Part shown: piece by piece, positions 8,232 through 18,408 of the stretch
Position numbering within the stretch: position 1 is the stretch's first letter
Layout of the letters: each line of letters starts with the position of its first letter
Assembly: GCA_014529385.2 (NCBI GenBank)
Contig: CM043944.1
Coordinates: 94,386,476 to 94,419,475 of the forward strand
Reading direction: 5' to 3'
Source: Adiantum capillus-veneris
Taxonomy: Eukaryota > Streptophyta > Polypodiopsida > Polypodiales > Pteridaceae
DNA: 33,000 nt
Notes under the pieces: generated by a model
Told to the model about the DNA's origin: nothing
The model's input: only the letters and a program-made list of their open reading frames with translations
The model's database searches: none
Made by a program: the position numbers and the translations under genes

Positions 8232-9404
8232 ATGTCACATGGTGTGAGTGGAGGTCATAAGTGACTCTCGATGCTCAAAAATGGCTGAAATGAGTGTCGC
8301 AATAGAGAGTCCACATTGTGGTTGGAAGAGGAAGGTATGTAGGGAGAGCTCATGGCTGAATATATGGGGAAAAGAGGACCTAATATGGTCAAAAGCTGAG
8401 TACTCAAGTAGTGTGTGGTACTCACTCTCTTGCACTTGACGAGGGCATAAGGTGCAAAGTCGATGAGACTCCTCGCCAGTACCCCAACGTCCTGTTTCGT
8501 AGTGTAGAGAATGCGAGCTAAGACGAATGGAGGCAATGGTGCGGATCGCACTCAATGGGATGGGCTCAAGGATGTTGGGATGGGTTCTGTTACCGCGCTT
8601 GGAGAAGAAGAGACATTTGTAGTTTGGGGCAATGTGTGTGGTGTAATGGCTGAAGCGAGAACCTCCGGATTTCTCCCAAGCCATGATACATTGGCATTGT
8701 AAGAAGGCCTCATTAACTTGGGAGTCGATCGATGCATCCTTGACCAAGTGACATTCATCCCATCTTCCAAACCATTTCTTGATGTCAACCATCCACCCCG
8801 AACTTAGTATTTTGCTCTTGCATGTCTTTTGGACCTTTTGACTTGCTTCATTTGCGATTCTAGGAAGTCGATACAAAGGGATACGTTGTGTCTTAAGCAT
8901 GTACTTCACAACCCTTTGCATGCCCAAGACCTCAATGGGAAGCAATCCGGACTCAAGAAGTAAGAGCATGTAGCGTGTTTGTGTCTTGACTTGGAAAAAG
9001 TTGGTGAGAAAACGCTTTTGGACATTCTCAAACTCTTTACAAGTAGACTTCCCGATGCTACCACCCCACACCTCCACTCCATAAAGAAGCACCGATGTCA
9101 CCAATGTGTCAAAGAGGTACTTTTTGAGAGCCCAACACTTGATCTCTCCAGTATTGCACATGTTCTCAAATGCATAATAAGCCCTCTTTCCGGCTTCCAA
9201 GCGACACATTGCGCAATCCTTCCATCCATAATTGGATGGAATCGCAAGGCCAAGGTACTTAAAGCTATTTACGACTTCAAGTTGCTCATTGTTGTATACA
9301 ATGCATGGATTTTCATCATTGAGGGTCTTTACAAGAATAACCTTGGTTTTGGATCCATTCACGATCAGCCCGTTATGTAGGCAAAAGCGTTCCAAGACAC
9401 TCAT
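8232..9404 (-). pseudogene. LINE-A ORF2 C-terminal part (thumb, zinc-finger region), 389 open codons
   Basis: A long uninterrupted frame following the RT palm. It includes FCLHNGLIVNGSKTKVILVK and VVNSFKYLGLAIPSNYGWKD, both typical of LINE RT after the catalytic box, then VTSVLLYGVEVWGGS. Near the end CTLCPRQVQESEYHTLLEYS is the zf-RVT-like region (C-x2-C...H...), where a Tyr/Glu pair replaces the expected final Cys. The frame overlaps the preceding palm piece by four bases. Its length suggests relatively recent loss of function. Confidence 0.85.
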
Positions 9405-10525
9405 AGACTTTGTGCATCTTCTAAGGTATGTGCCAGGAGCACTACATCATTAGCATAAAGCAAAAGCATGATCACCGCATTTCTGGTCTTAACCTCTTCT
9501 ATGCCTTCTTGTTGCATAAAATCAAGAACCATGCATTCCAATTCATCAATGAGTAGCCCAAAGAGGGTTGGGGAAAGTGGGCATCCTTGTTTGATACCAA
9601 TGGTGCTTACAATTTTTTTTTGAAATTCCATCTCCCATATGTAGTCGACATATCACTTTTTGGTAGATGCGAAAGACTGCATGCATAAATTCTCTCGGCA
9701 CTTAAAGGCTTTGCATACGTCTCCAAAGATTTCTACGCGGTACCATGTCAAAAGCTTTCTTGAAATCCACAAAGCAACAATACAACTTTTTTCCTTTCAA
9801 TCGTGACGCTTCCATAAGAACTCAAAGAGTGACAAGGTGATCAATAGTGCTATGATGCTTTCAAAAACCTGCTTGGCCTAGCGCACATTTGCCATTCTTT
9901 TCAGCCCATTCACTTATCTTCATATCCATGATACATCCAAATAACTTTTCCATCAAAGAACAAACTATTATAGTGCGGTAGTTGTTCACATTGTTTACAT
10001 CTCCTCCTTTGTGCAAAGGTTTGATCCAATTTTCACTCCAATCATGAGGCATGCCATACTGAAGTGCAAGGCTAAACATATCGCATATCTAATATCGTGT
10101 TTTCTTGCTTGTTCATTTAATCATTTCAGCCTTGACACCTTGACGGTCCCCTGCCTTGCGGGCAGCAAGTTTCTCAAGCGCGCAACATACATCTTCAATG
10201 GTAAAGAGGGAGGCATAAACAGAAGGGAGCTACAACACTCCATCTTATCAACATTGGGTTTCTCATAGAAGTTCTTGCAATGCGTATACATATCCTCAAG
10301 AGTCAAGTCACTGAAGCTCTCAACACGCTTGCCTTTTATATTTTGCCAAAACTTGCCACATGCATGTGCTTTTTCTTGCGCTAAAAGCAGTTGTTTTTTG
10401 ACTTCCCAGCTACTCCTCTTTTTTTGAACAAGTGCTTTGTATGTGTGTGAATGTTCCAAGTAACCTTCCTTGTCTTTGCTTGCATCCAACCTTAGCAAGT
10501 GTTTTCGGGCTTGACTACATTCCAT
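9401..10525 (-). pseudogene. LINE-A ORF2 linker and reverse transcriptase palm
   Basis: Order on the minus strand: linker MECSQARKHLLRLDASKDKE (10525-10121), then PHDWSENWIKPLHKGGDVNN and NNYRTIIVCSLMEKLF (10079-9861), an out-of-frame stretch with the conserved Asp-Phe-x-(Lys/Gln)-x-Phe region, and IGIKQGCPLSPTLFGLLIDE (9631-9401). The catalytic box reads LLYANDVVLLA; the family has Tyr-Ala-Asp-Asp, so the first Asp is now Asn and polymerase activity would be lost. At least three frame changes are present. Confidence 0.88.
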
Positions 10526-10597
10526 GTCGAACTATTCCTTCTTGGTGCTACCTTTGTTAGATCTTTTGCAAGACACGTGTTTCACCAAAAAGAATTC

Positions 10598-10599
<2 letters not shown>

Positions 10600-10641
<42 letters not shown>
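10600..10641. repeat. (GA)n microsatellite at LINE-A / gypsy boundary
   Basis: About 42 bp of AG dinucleotides between the 5' edge of LINE-A and the start of the gypsy LTR remnant. Confidence 0.97.
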
Positions 10642-10644
<3 letters not shown>

Positions 10645-11044
10645 GGTTGTTAAAACTACTTTTAAATCAAACTTTCTTTTAAAAAACTAAAGAGACTCAA
10701 TTGCCAAAAACCCATAAAGCTTTTATTCTCATCCATGAAGAGCAAAAATTAGCTTACAAAGACCAATATTTACAAGGGAGACGTAGTGTTGGTGCAGGTG
10801 TTTCCAAGGTGCATAAGATGTAGAGAGAGGAGTATCCTATTACTTGCCACCATCACCCACAAAAAAATAGTCAAGTTAGTTGGTTCTTTTATTAAGTGTT
10901 TTTAAATTAATTAAACTAGATTTACTCTAGCCTAATTCTCATTAGTCCACCTCCAAGGCCATCCAATAGGAATTGGGTACACCTTGTGGGCATCTGGGCT
11001 AGGGAGCTGACATGTGTCCCTCATTCCCTTTGTGTAAAGGGAGC

Positions 11045-11079
<35 letters not shown>

Positions 11080-11446
11080 GCTTTCTCTCTCATCCCCTAC
11101 AAGAAAGGCTCGCCCCCTCCTATGTAGGGATGTGCAAAGACTTTTTTGGACACACACAAAGCATCCAATTCCCCTATGGTTGAGCTTTGGACACAACCTT
11201 TGAATTTTGGAACCTTAGCATTTTGGAAGTCTTAATGGGCTGAACCTTAGGGTCTTTTTAGCCCATTGTTGCACATGGATCTTGGATCCCTATTTTCCCT
11301 CCTTTGGATCCCTACAGTGGCCGGTCTGCTAGCTTAACCAATATTCTAGCTTTTTCTCCCCTGGCACTTCCCCACATTAAATGATCAGTTTAATATGAGA
11401 AAATCATTTAGGAGAATTAGATATTGATTATTATGACATGCGCACA
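10645..11446 (-). repeat. Left (3') LTR of the gypsy element, shortened
   Basis: 10880-11446 aligns closely with 17038-18055 of the right LTR once the foldback insertion there is removed. Shared landmarks are TTGGTTCTTTTATTAAGTG, CCATCCAATAGGAATTGGG and TCCCCTGGCACTTCCCC. 10645-10880 shows only weak resemblance to the right LTR (for example GAGTATCYTA near 10830), so this edge is provisional. Confidence 0.7.
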
Positions 11447-11750
11447 GATGGTGAAGCATCCAATTCCCCTATGGTTGAGCTTTGGACACAACCTTTGAAT
11501 TTTGGAACCTTAGCATTTTGAAAGTCTTAATGGGCTGAACCTTAGGGTCTTTTTAGCCCATTGTTGCACATGGATCTTGGATCCCTATTTTCCCTCCTTT
11601 GGATCCCTACAGTGGCCGGTCTGCTAGCTTAACCAATATTCTAGCTTTTTCTCCCCTGGCACTTCCCCACATTAAATGATCAGTTTAATATGAGAAAATC
11701 ATTTAGGAGAATTAGATATTGATTATTATGACATGCGCACAGATGGTGAA
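11161..11750. repeat. 295-bp direct tandem duplication (11161-11455 and 11456-11750)
   Basis: The two units are identical except for one visible difference (TTTTGGAAG at about 11224 versus TTTTGAAAG at about 11519). Each runs from GCATCCAATTCCCC to GCGCACAGATGGTGAA. The last nine bases (GATGGTGAA) are not LTR sequence but belong to the pol side. The duplication therefore arose after pol had become joined to the LTR edge. Confidence 0.97.
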
Positions 11751-13302
11751 TTAGGGATTGGCAAGGGTTGAAGCAATCCAAGTTGCTTCCCTCTATCAAA
11801 TTTTGTCTTTTGGCATACCACATATTTAGAAACATACTCTTGTATGTTCACTTTCATGGTAGGCCAATAGAAATATGTTTCAATTCCCTTTAAGGTAGAC
11901 TGAATCCCTCTATGCCCCGCATAAGGAGGAGCATGAGATTCATACATTACTTTCTCACGTAGTGAGTTAGTAACGCATAGTCTATTGCCATAGAGAAGAT
12001 AACCATCTTGTAAAGTAAATGGTTCTTCTTTCTTCCCTAATGCAAGGGCTGAAATCACATCTCTAAAATCGGGATCAATAGCATACTCATCTATCATTGA
12101 AGATAGATCATTGTGAGTTGCTATGGAAACTGCATTCACTCTCAGCCGTCTTGAGAGTGCATCAGCTACTTGATTATGCTTGCCAGCAATGTGAGCAATA
12201 TGAAAATGAAATTGCGAAAGGAAATTTGCCCACCTCATTTGTTTGTTAGAGAGCTTGGTCTGCGTCATGAAGTACTTAAGACTTTGGTGATCCATTCGCA
12301 GAATGAAAGGAGTCCCCAATAAATAGTGCTTCCATGAGTTTAAGGCATGTAGAACTGCAAGGAGTTCCTTTTTATATATGCATAGAGCTTGCTCAACAGG
12401 GTCGAGCCTTCGACTCTCATAGCCTATGGCGTGCCCTTCTTGGAGCAAAACAGCTCCAAGGCAATCACCACATGCATCACATTGGACCTCAAATGGTTTT
12501 GAGAGATCCGGTAGTGTAAGCACATGTTGAGAGATAAGCTTTTCTTTAAGTTTTTTGAAAGCATTGTTCTCCTTAGCAGACCATGTATACCTAATGCTTT
12601 TCTTTGTTAGGTCATGTAATGGTCCCGCAATTTGTGAGAACTTTTCTATGAAGCGTCTATAGTATGCACACATACCTATAAAGCTTCTTAGTTCATGAAG
12701 ATTCCTTGGTTTAGGCCATCCTTTTATTACCTCTAACTTTGATGGATCCATTTCGATGCCATCTTGAGAGATAATGTGACCTAAATACTGAATCTCTTGC
12801 AAGAAAAATTCACTTTTCTTTCGATTGATATAAAGGTTATTCTCTCTCAAAACTTGAAATATTACCTGGAGGTGTTGCTTGTGTTCGTTTAATGAATTAG
12901 AGTAGATGATAATATCATCAAAGAACACTCCAGTGAAGGTTCGATGAGGCCTGAACAACTTCTCCATCAAGCGGTTGAATGTGGCTGGTGCATTGGTCAA
13001 GCCAAAGGGCATGACAATATATTCGTAAAGACCAAATGTGGTGCGAAATGCGGTCTTTACAATGTCTTGATCAACTATCCTTATTTGATGATAGCCACTT
13101 TTTAGGTCAATCCTACTGAAGTAGGTCGATCCTTGTAGCTTATCAAATAGGTCTTCTACCCGTGGAACGGGAAGCCTATTTTTGATAGTGATCCTATTTA
13201 GTGCTCTATAGTCGACACACATACGCTATGTGCCGTCTTTCTTTTGCACTAATAGCACAGGTGAGCAAAATGGAGATGAGCTAGGCCTAACCATGCCCTT
13301 CT
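11726..13302 (-). pseudogene. Gypsy pol: reverse transcriptase, RNase H and integrase zinc finger
   Basis: A 498-codon uninterrupted frame (13222-11726). RT: YFSRIDLKSGYHQIRI, then VMPFGLTNAPATFNRLM and the intact catalytic box FFDDIIIYS. RNase H: VQCDACGDCLGAVLL, KKELLAVLHALNSWKHYL, FILRMDHQSLKYF and HNQVADALSRR. Integrase zinc finger: the His pair in SHAPPYAGHRG, then VSKYVVCQKTK, where the first of the two Cys is Tyr. The product stops at LLQPLPIPNSPS, before the integrase catalytic core. Upstream, FCSPVLLVQKKDGT is followed by TAG at about 13226-13228 where the family has Trp, so a single nonsense codon separates this frame from the protease side. Confidence 0.95.
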
Positions 13303-13305
13303 CAA

Positions 13306-14262
13306 CTAACTCATGCACTTGCCGCATAATCTCCTCTTGTTGAGCTTGAGAAACTCTATAAGGAGGTTTGTTAGGCGGTGATCTTCCTGGAAGAAGTTCA
13401 ATTGCATGGGCATCATACCTCGTTTAGGCGGTAGCTCACAAGCGATGTCATCAATAAAAACATCTTGAAACCCTTTGAGAAAATTGGATAACTCCAATTC
13501 CTTTTGGTTGCTTTTATTTTCTTTTGCTAAAGCATTAGGTTCATTTTGAGAATCTTTAACAAAAATCATGTACACGGAAATAGAGCTCTTTATTGACTTG
13601 TTGAAAGCTGGTGTATGTACAATGGGGATAGTGTTACCCATTTCCTTAGCAACTATATACATATCTTTTTCCCTAAACTTAAAGGAGATTCTCCTTTTAG
13701 GGAATTTAGCATTGGCAGCCAGGCGGTCAAACCATGGTGCCCCTAGGATTACATCCTCATGCTTGAGAGGAGAGATAAAGAAGTCCTCTTTGTCCACATA
13801 GCCTTGGACATGAAGCCTCAATTTCCCGATTAAGGGAGTGACTGAAGCTTCTTGCCCCTTGAAGGCACTGTCTGTGGGTAGGACATCTCCCATCTCGTAA
13901 GCTTGTATGCCTAGCTTGGTGGCCAACTCTATAGATATAAAATTGTGAGTAGAACCAGGGTCAAAGAGAATAAAAGCATCATGTTCTCTTACCTTTCCCC
14001 AAGCATGGCATAGAGGAGATCCTTTGTGGTGAGTTTGGTGAGTCTCCTCCTCTTGGATTTCAACCAAGGAAGCTCTAGGAGGATCTTGGCGGTTGTTCTT
14101 TTGGGGACAAGCGCGGTACGCATGCCCTTGTTCGCTGCACTTGAAACACCGGTTATCCTTGCGATAACGCTCAAGCTCTTTAGGAGAGAGTTTTTTGTTT
14201 ACCTTTGTAAACTCCCTTCTCTTTAGCTTTGTTGGAGTTGCCCTTAGGAGACTTTTGGACAT
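13306..14262 (-). pseudogene. Gypsy gag zinc knuckle and aspartic protease
   Basis: The frame includes CFKCSEQGHAYRAC, an exact C-x2-C-x4-H-x4-C knuckle of the nucleocapsid, and the protease active site FILFDPGSTHNFISIELATK (Asp-Pro-Gly-Ser, common in plant Ty3 elements). ILGAPWFDRL is the later conserved protease block. After ELPPKRG near 13420 a frameshift moves the conserved sequence (the proline-rich link to RT, then EIMRQVHELVEKGM) into another frame. This part should cleave the polyprotein. Confidence 0.9.
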
Positions 14263-15205
14263 TGTCCTTCCCCTTATGCTCGTTGGAACCCTTGTTTTCC
14301 GTGGGATTATTATTTCTTTTAGCCCCCGTTTGGAAGTTGATTCGAGAGGCCACCATAGTATGGTGTATTACCGCCGATATGGTACGTGGCCTTTGGGAGT
14401 TAACATACTCTGCCATTTCTTCGGTTAAGCCCGCACAAAATTGTTGCTTTTGTTCTCCAAAATCCAACTTTTTGAAGACAGTGGCTTTGAGTTGTAGGTC
14501 CCAAAACTTGTCTACATATTTGTGGATGGATTCATAGGGAGAGAGCTTTAAGCTTCGCCATTCGGTGAGTACTTTGTCTTTGGCATCGGTGGCCAAAAAC
14601 TGCTTCATAATGGAAGCTCTTAAAGCTTTCCATGTTCGTGGAGATTCACCATTGGCTCGTAGGCTAGACCACCATTGCCTGGCGGACTTTTGAAAGTGCA
14701 TAGCTACATGTCGTAGCTTAGAGGACTCCGTGAAGCCCTCATCTCCAAACGCCGCATCGAACTGTTGGATAAAGGCCAAGACTTTGTCCGTAGCACCAAA
14801 GGTACCATCATAGGTAAGGAAAGAGATGCTCTTCCCTCCCTCTTTGAACTTCTTTAGCTTGGATGACCTCTTCCATGCGGCATAGGATTTCCTATGGCCT
14901 CTTCTTTTTGATGGTTCAAAGGTTGCACCATCACTTTCTTTAGAAGGTGAAGAATTTGAAGAAGGTGTAGAAGAGGGTGACCTCTTTCTCGCCTTTTTCT
15001 TGTCTTGATCTTCGTCATCTTCACCATCACTTTCATAAGAGGAAGAGGATGAAGAAGATGGAGAAGAGGGTGTCCTCTTTCTCGCCTTTTTCTTCTATCC
15101 CTTTTTATCATCCCTCTTTGAATTATGATGTGGAGAAGGGTGCGATGGTCTTCTCCGCTTTGGTGGTGATGGAGAGCGTTTAGCCCGCCGTCTTCGTGGA
15201 GCCAT
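14180..15205 (-). pseudogene. Gypsy gag: basic/serine-rich region and capsid-like domain
   Basis: From an ATG at 15205-15203 the frame begins MAPRRRRAKRSPSPPKRRRP. It is interrupted by one TAG (near 15095), continues through a partly duplicated Lys/Arg-Ser-Asp/Glu stretch with two KKKARKR(T/S)PSS blocks, then enters the retrotransposon gag domain: KVLAFIQQFDAAFGDEGFTE, FQKSARQWWSSL, FLATDAKDKVLTEWRSLKLS. The C terminus loses frame near 14222 by a small indel, and the zinc knuckle follows in the overlapping frame. Confidence 0.88.
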
Positions 15206-15227
15206 CTCCGTCGAGGTGGCGAGAGAC

Positions 15228-15594
15228 TCACTTCTTTCTCGTTCCTTCAGTGGAGCTCTTGAGTTCTCCTTTGGGAAGGAGATGCATCATCAAGAAGTAA
15301 ATTCCTGAGTCCTTCATATGGATTCTCTTCTTCTTCCCGAATCGGAGAGAGACCTCTTTTGGGAGTCTCACAAGGAGGCTTCCTAGGTGTTCTCTCGTCA
15401 TGGTGATGAGCTTGGAGAATCCCGTGAGCACGGAGTTGCCGTTGCACTTCACTTTGGAGAGATGGATTACCCATGGCTTGTTGAGGCCTAGCAACAAGAT
15501 AATTAACAAGCATCGGAGCATCATTAGTGGCTTGCTCATTAGCAAAATCAAAGTTCTCAACATTAATTTCACTCTCTTTACTATTGTCAGCCAT
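15228..15594 (-). pseudogene. Gypsy gag N-terminal segment
   Basis: The 115-codon frame starting ATG at 15594 reads MADNSKESEINVENFDFANE and later RGLSPIREEEENPYEG. It is acidic and Gln/Pro-rich. It lies about 400 bp inside the PBS, the usual place for the gag start. It ends just before the basic gag region, in another frame. I recognise no domain in it. Confidence 0.65.
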
Positions 15595-15610
15595 TCTAAC
15601 AACTTTTAGG

Positions 15611-15998
15611 TGTAAACTTTTTAGGTGTACTTTGGCACTTCAAGCCCTAGTTGCTACTCCTCTTTACCCCTTTAGAAAAAGCACTCAAGCTACTGTACCC
15701 GTGGCTCGAATACCATTAATTGCAAGGAATAGAAGAGAGGGTGTTTCAACACCAAATCAGCATCGGCTCCTGTCAAGCTTCTAATAGCTCAATAGTGGTT
15801 AAGCCGTAGGCAAGCCCCGTAGGACTCCACTATTAAGACCATAGCTCTCGACGGTGATGCCCTGTTAACTGCACGAAGGCAGGCGCACTGCAAGGCTGAA
15901 AAATCCCTATTCTACTTACTCACAGGCAATTAATAATACCAACCATTTATAGCTAGCTTGAGGACCTCCCTTCTTGAGCAAGCAAAGAGAAACCTTGT
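15611..15998 (-). other. Gypsy untranslated leader
   Basis: The stretch between gag and PBS. It has no coding potential that I can support. Confidence 0.7.
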
Positions 15999-16010
15999 GC
16001 TCTGATACCA
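15999..16010 (-). promoter_or_regulatory. Gypsy primer binding site (initiator tRNA-Met type)
   Basis: Minus strand TGGTATCAGAGC, the standard plant retrotransposon PBS complementary to the 3' end of initiator tRNA-Met. One base separates it from the LTR end (…GCTACA, ending at 16012), which fixes the 5' LTR inner boundary. Confidence 0.93.
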
Positions 16011-16796
16011 ATGTAGCATTTAATGGCCTAAAAACTTGTGTGTAGCGGAAATTAGCATGAACATAGTGGGCATTTCATTAGAATAGATTCCTAATAAGAA
16101 TTACAAGAGTGCTTGGGTGGAGAGAGCAACAAAAAGCATAACACCTAGTTAGATAGCATGAACAATACTTTCAAAAGAGAGAGAAATTAAGCTATTGACA
16201 ACAGTTGAGGACAGGATTTGCATGGAGCCGGTCCCCCCTCCAAAAGGCTTTGTATTATGGTTTCTCCCATTAAGAGAGACATTGTACAATACAATTCTTT
16301 GTGTTCCTTCAAGACTAGCTAGTGCAATGAAGATGAAAGCTTCATGCACTAAGCAAAACACTTAGCAAACACAACATCAATTATCCCCGGTCTCAGACCC
16401 AAGACCTCACACACCTTCGAATATGGTGAGAGCTAGCAGGATATGAGAGTAGATTGAGAGGAAGAAGGAGTATCTTACGAGAAAGATGTACATCTCCTCA
16501 CATAATCACTCATATTAGCATAGCTTAGCTTAGTAAATTAGCTTGGTAGAGGAGATGAGCATGCATTGAAGCTTGGCTCTTGGTTGGATTTGCATCCACA
16601 TGCCAAGAGTGTGTCGATGTAGGCTTCTATCTCACAAGCTTGGAGTAGGTGATGAGCTCTCCATTAAAGCTTGGGAAGAGATAGTCTTCTCTTTCTTCAC
16701 ACATCAGATTGTGTGAGTGTGTGTGTGATAATGCCTTGCAAAAATCAGCCCCCTCTCTCTCTTGGGCGAGCCCTCTTGCTATTTGCTCTTGCTATC

Positions 16797-17134
16797 TCCC
16801 CATTGGACCTCCCCAGGGCTAGCCAATGACTATTAAGCAGCATAAGTGATATCCTTCTGACATGTGTCCCCCTTTCCCCTTTTGTGAGAGATTTAGGTAA
16901 TTTAATAATTCAACTAAACTCTCATTGGACCCCTTTGCCTCCTGGCCAATAGGAATCAGGCAAGACATTGGGCTCCTGAATGCTCATTGGACCCCTTGGG
17001 AGACTGTCCAATAGTCTTCTAGAGGACTTAATTCTCATTGGTTCTTTTATTAAGTGTTTTTAAATTAATTAAACTAGATTTACTCTAGCCTAATTCTCAT
17101 TGGTACACCTCCAAGGCCATCCAATAGGAATTGG
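16797..17134. promoter_or_regulatory. Array of paired ATTGG...CCAAT modules in the gypsy LTR
   Basis: Four modules each pair ATTGG with a downstream CCAAT 15-30 bp away, in opposite orientation: near 16802-16826, 16924-16955, 16985-17013 and 17098-17124. A lone ATTGG lies at 17036. Three carry CTCATTGG and two carry CCAATAGGAAT. The last module is kept in the left LTR (10940-10970). CCAAT boxes are NF-Y sites in plant promoters; a promoter role here is inference. Confidence 0.5.
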
Positions 17135-17164
17135 GTACACCTTGTGGGCATCTGGGCTAGGGAC

Positions 17165-17613
17165 ATTAGGCAAAATTTGGACTCACAAAGGGGCCCTTTA
17201 AGGAGTTTGACTTTACCTCTCTCTACCAAAACGGGCGCATGGATAAATTTTTGCAAACAAACTCCAAAGTTGGCAGAGGTTTGACAGTTAGAATGTCCTC
17301 TTCAAGCTCTATCTACTGATATATAGAACGCCATGAGATTCTTCATATTTTAGAAGATTCTTTTTTGATTCACTTAGATTCCGACAGAGTTGTCACATCA
17401 TAGGTGAATCAAAAAAAGAATCTTCTAAAATATGAGGAATCTCATGGCGTGCTATATATCAGTAGATAGAGCTTGAAGAGGACCTTCTAACTGTCAAACC
17501 TCCGCCAACTTTGGAGTTTGTTTGCAAAAAATTATCCATGCGCCCGTTTTGGTAGAGAGAGGTAAAGTCAAACTCCTTAAAGGGCCCCTTTGTGAGTCCA
17601 AATTTTGCCTAAT
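17165..17613. mobile_element. 449-bp foldback (MITE-like) element inserted in the gypsy LTR
   Basis: Arms of about 209 bp (17165-17373 and 17404-17613) are near-perfect reverse complements separated by a 30-bp loop. The ends are ATTAGGCAAAATTTGGACTC and its complement. I count only a handful of mismatches, for example GGCAGAGG/GGCGGAGG and GAATGTCC/GAAGGTCC. GAC flanks both sides (17162-17164 and 17614-17616), consistent with a 3-bp target duplication. The left LTR of the same retrotransposon lacks the insertion at the equivalent place (10995-11010), which confirms that it is an insertion. It has no coding capacity. Confidence 0.93.
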
Positions 17614-18055
17614 GACTGACATGTGTCCCTCATTCCCTTTGTGTAAAGGGAGCTTGTGTGTGTGTGTGGCTTTCTCTCTCATCCCCTACAAGAAAGGCTC
17701 GCCCCCTCCTATGTAGGGATGTGCAAAGACTTTTTTGGACACACACAAAGCATCCAATTCCCCTATGGTTGACCTTTGGACACAACCTTTGAATTTTGGA
17801 ACCTTAGCATTTTGGAAGTCTTAATGGGCTGAACCTTAGGGTCTTTTTAGCCCATTGTTGAACATGGCTCTTTTGCAGATGGCCCCCCTTTTGGATCCGT
17901 ATTTTCCCTCCTTTGGATCCCTACAGTGGCCGGTCTGCTAGCTTAACCAATATTCTAGCTTTTTCTCCCCTGGCACTTCCCCACATTAAATTATCAGTTT
18001 AATATGAGAAAATCATTTAGGAGAATTAGATATTGATTATTATGACATGCGCACA

Positions 18056-18408
18056 CACATCGACGTATACCTGCGCGGGCGAGTAAGCCCGGACATCATC
18101 CGGCATAGGCCCAAGTTCAGTTTTTGACACCGATCTACGGCTCGGCTAGCCACTCTCGTCTAGCGATGGGAGATGACACCGACATCAGTGATTTACTGCT
18201 CCGCATCGGCACATCAATTTTTGACACCATTTCTAGCGCACCGGCTCGACATCCTCATACATTGCGGTGGATCTCTCGATATCCAACCCGACATCGATTT
18301 TACGCGGCCAACATTTTTCCACGATCGATGACTGTACTTCCCATATGCATGAGTGAGGTACCTCTACCATAGAGGAGTGACACCCGGCATCGGCCTCTCG
18401 GTGCTATC
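18056..18408. other. GC-richer unassigned fragment
   Basis: This stretch differs in composition from its AT-rich surroundings, with many CG dinucleotides and the words GACACCGA and CATCGGC. Two imperfect copies of a unit beginning TTTTTGACACC lie about 94 bp apart (18119, 18213). It is bounded on the left by the gypsy LTR edge and on the right by copia integrase. An 82-codon plus frame (18124-18372) has no recognisable features. Probably a fragment of another repeat. Confidence 0.5.

Larger units (their letters stand above)
8232..10560 (-). mobile_element. LINE-A: 5'-truncated non-LTR retrotransposon
   Basis: Contains the endonuclease-RT linker, the whole RT domain, thumb and C-terminal zinc-finger region of ORF2, but no ORF1 or endonuclease. 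The 5' edge lies near 10560, about 40 bp from a (GA)n tract. The coding end (TGA at 8232-8234) is followed within about 20-50 bp by LINE-B 5' UTR, so the two lie head to tail in the same orientation. They overlap in content (both have the linker), so they are two copies, not one split element. Confidence 0.88.
10645..18055 (-). mobile_element. Ty3/gypsy LTR retrotransposon, internally deleted, with nested insertion
   Basis: On the minus strand: 5' LTR (18055-16012), PBS (16010-15999), gag, protease, RT, RNase H and the start of integrase (15594-11726), then LTR sequence again (11741 to about 10650). The LTRs share an edge ending gcgcaca on the plus strand (11446, 11741, 18055). The integrase core and polypurine tract are missing, with pol running directly into LTR sequence. 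The right LTR carries a 449-bp foldback insertion. The left LTR lacks about 1 kb present in the right one. I see no target duplication because the far left edge is unclear. Confidence 0.85.
16012..18055 (-). repeat. Right (5') LTR of the gypsy element, with nested foldback element
   Basis: On the minus strand it starts TGTGCGCATGTCATAATAAT and ends TGCTACA next to the PBS, so both edges are TG...CA. Length is 2044 bp, or about 1592 bp without the 17165-17613 insertion and its 3-bp duplication. It contains a (GT)n tract (about 17655-17668), several CCAAT/ATTGG pairs and no credible gene. Confidence 0.85.

Noticed and set aside
16380-16415. tRNA-like B box on the minus strand (GGTCTGAGACC) inside the gypsy LTR
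   Set aside because: The B box is imperfect, no convincing A box lies at the right distance and the block is part of the LTR.
18124-18372. 82-codon plus frame in the GC-rich fragment
   Set aside because: No family features; the frame overlaps imperfect internal repeats and is likely open by chance.
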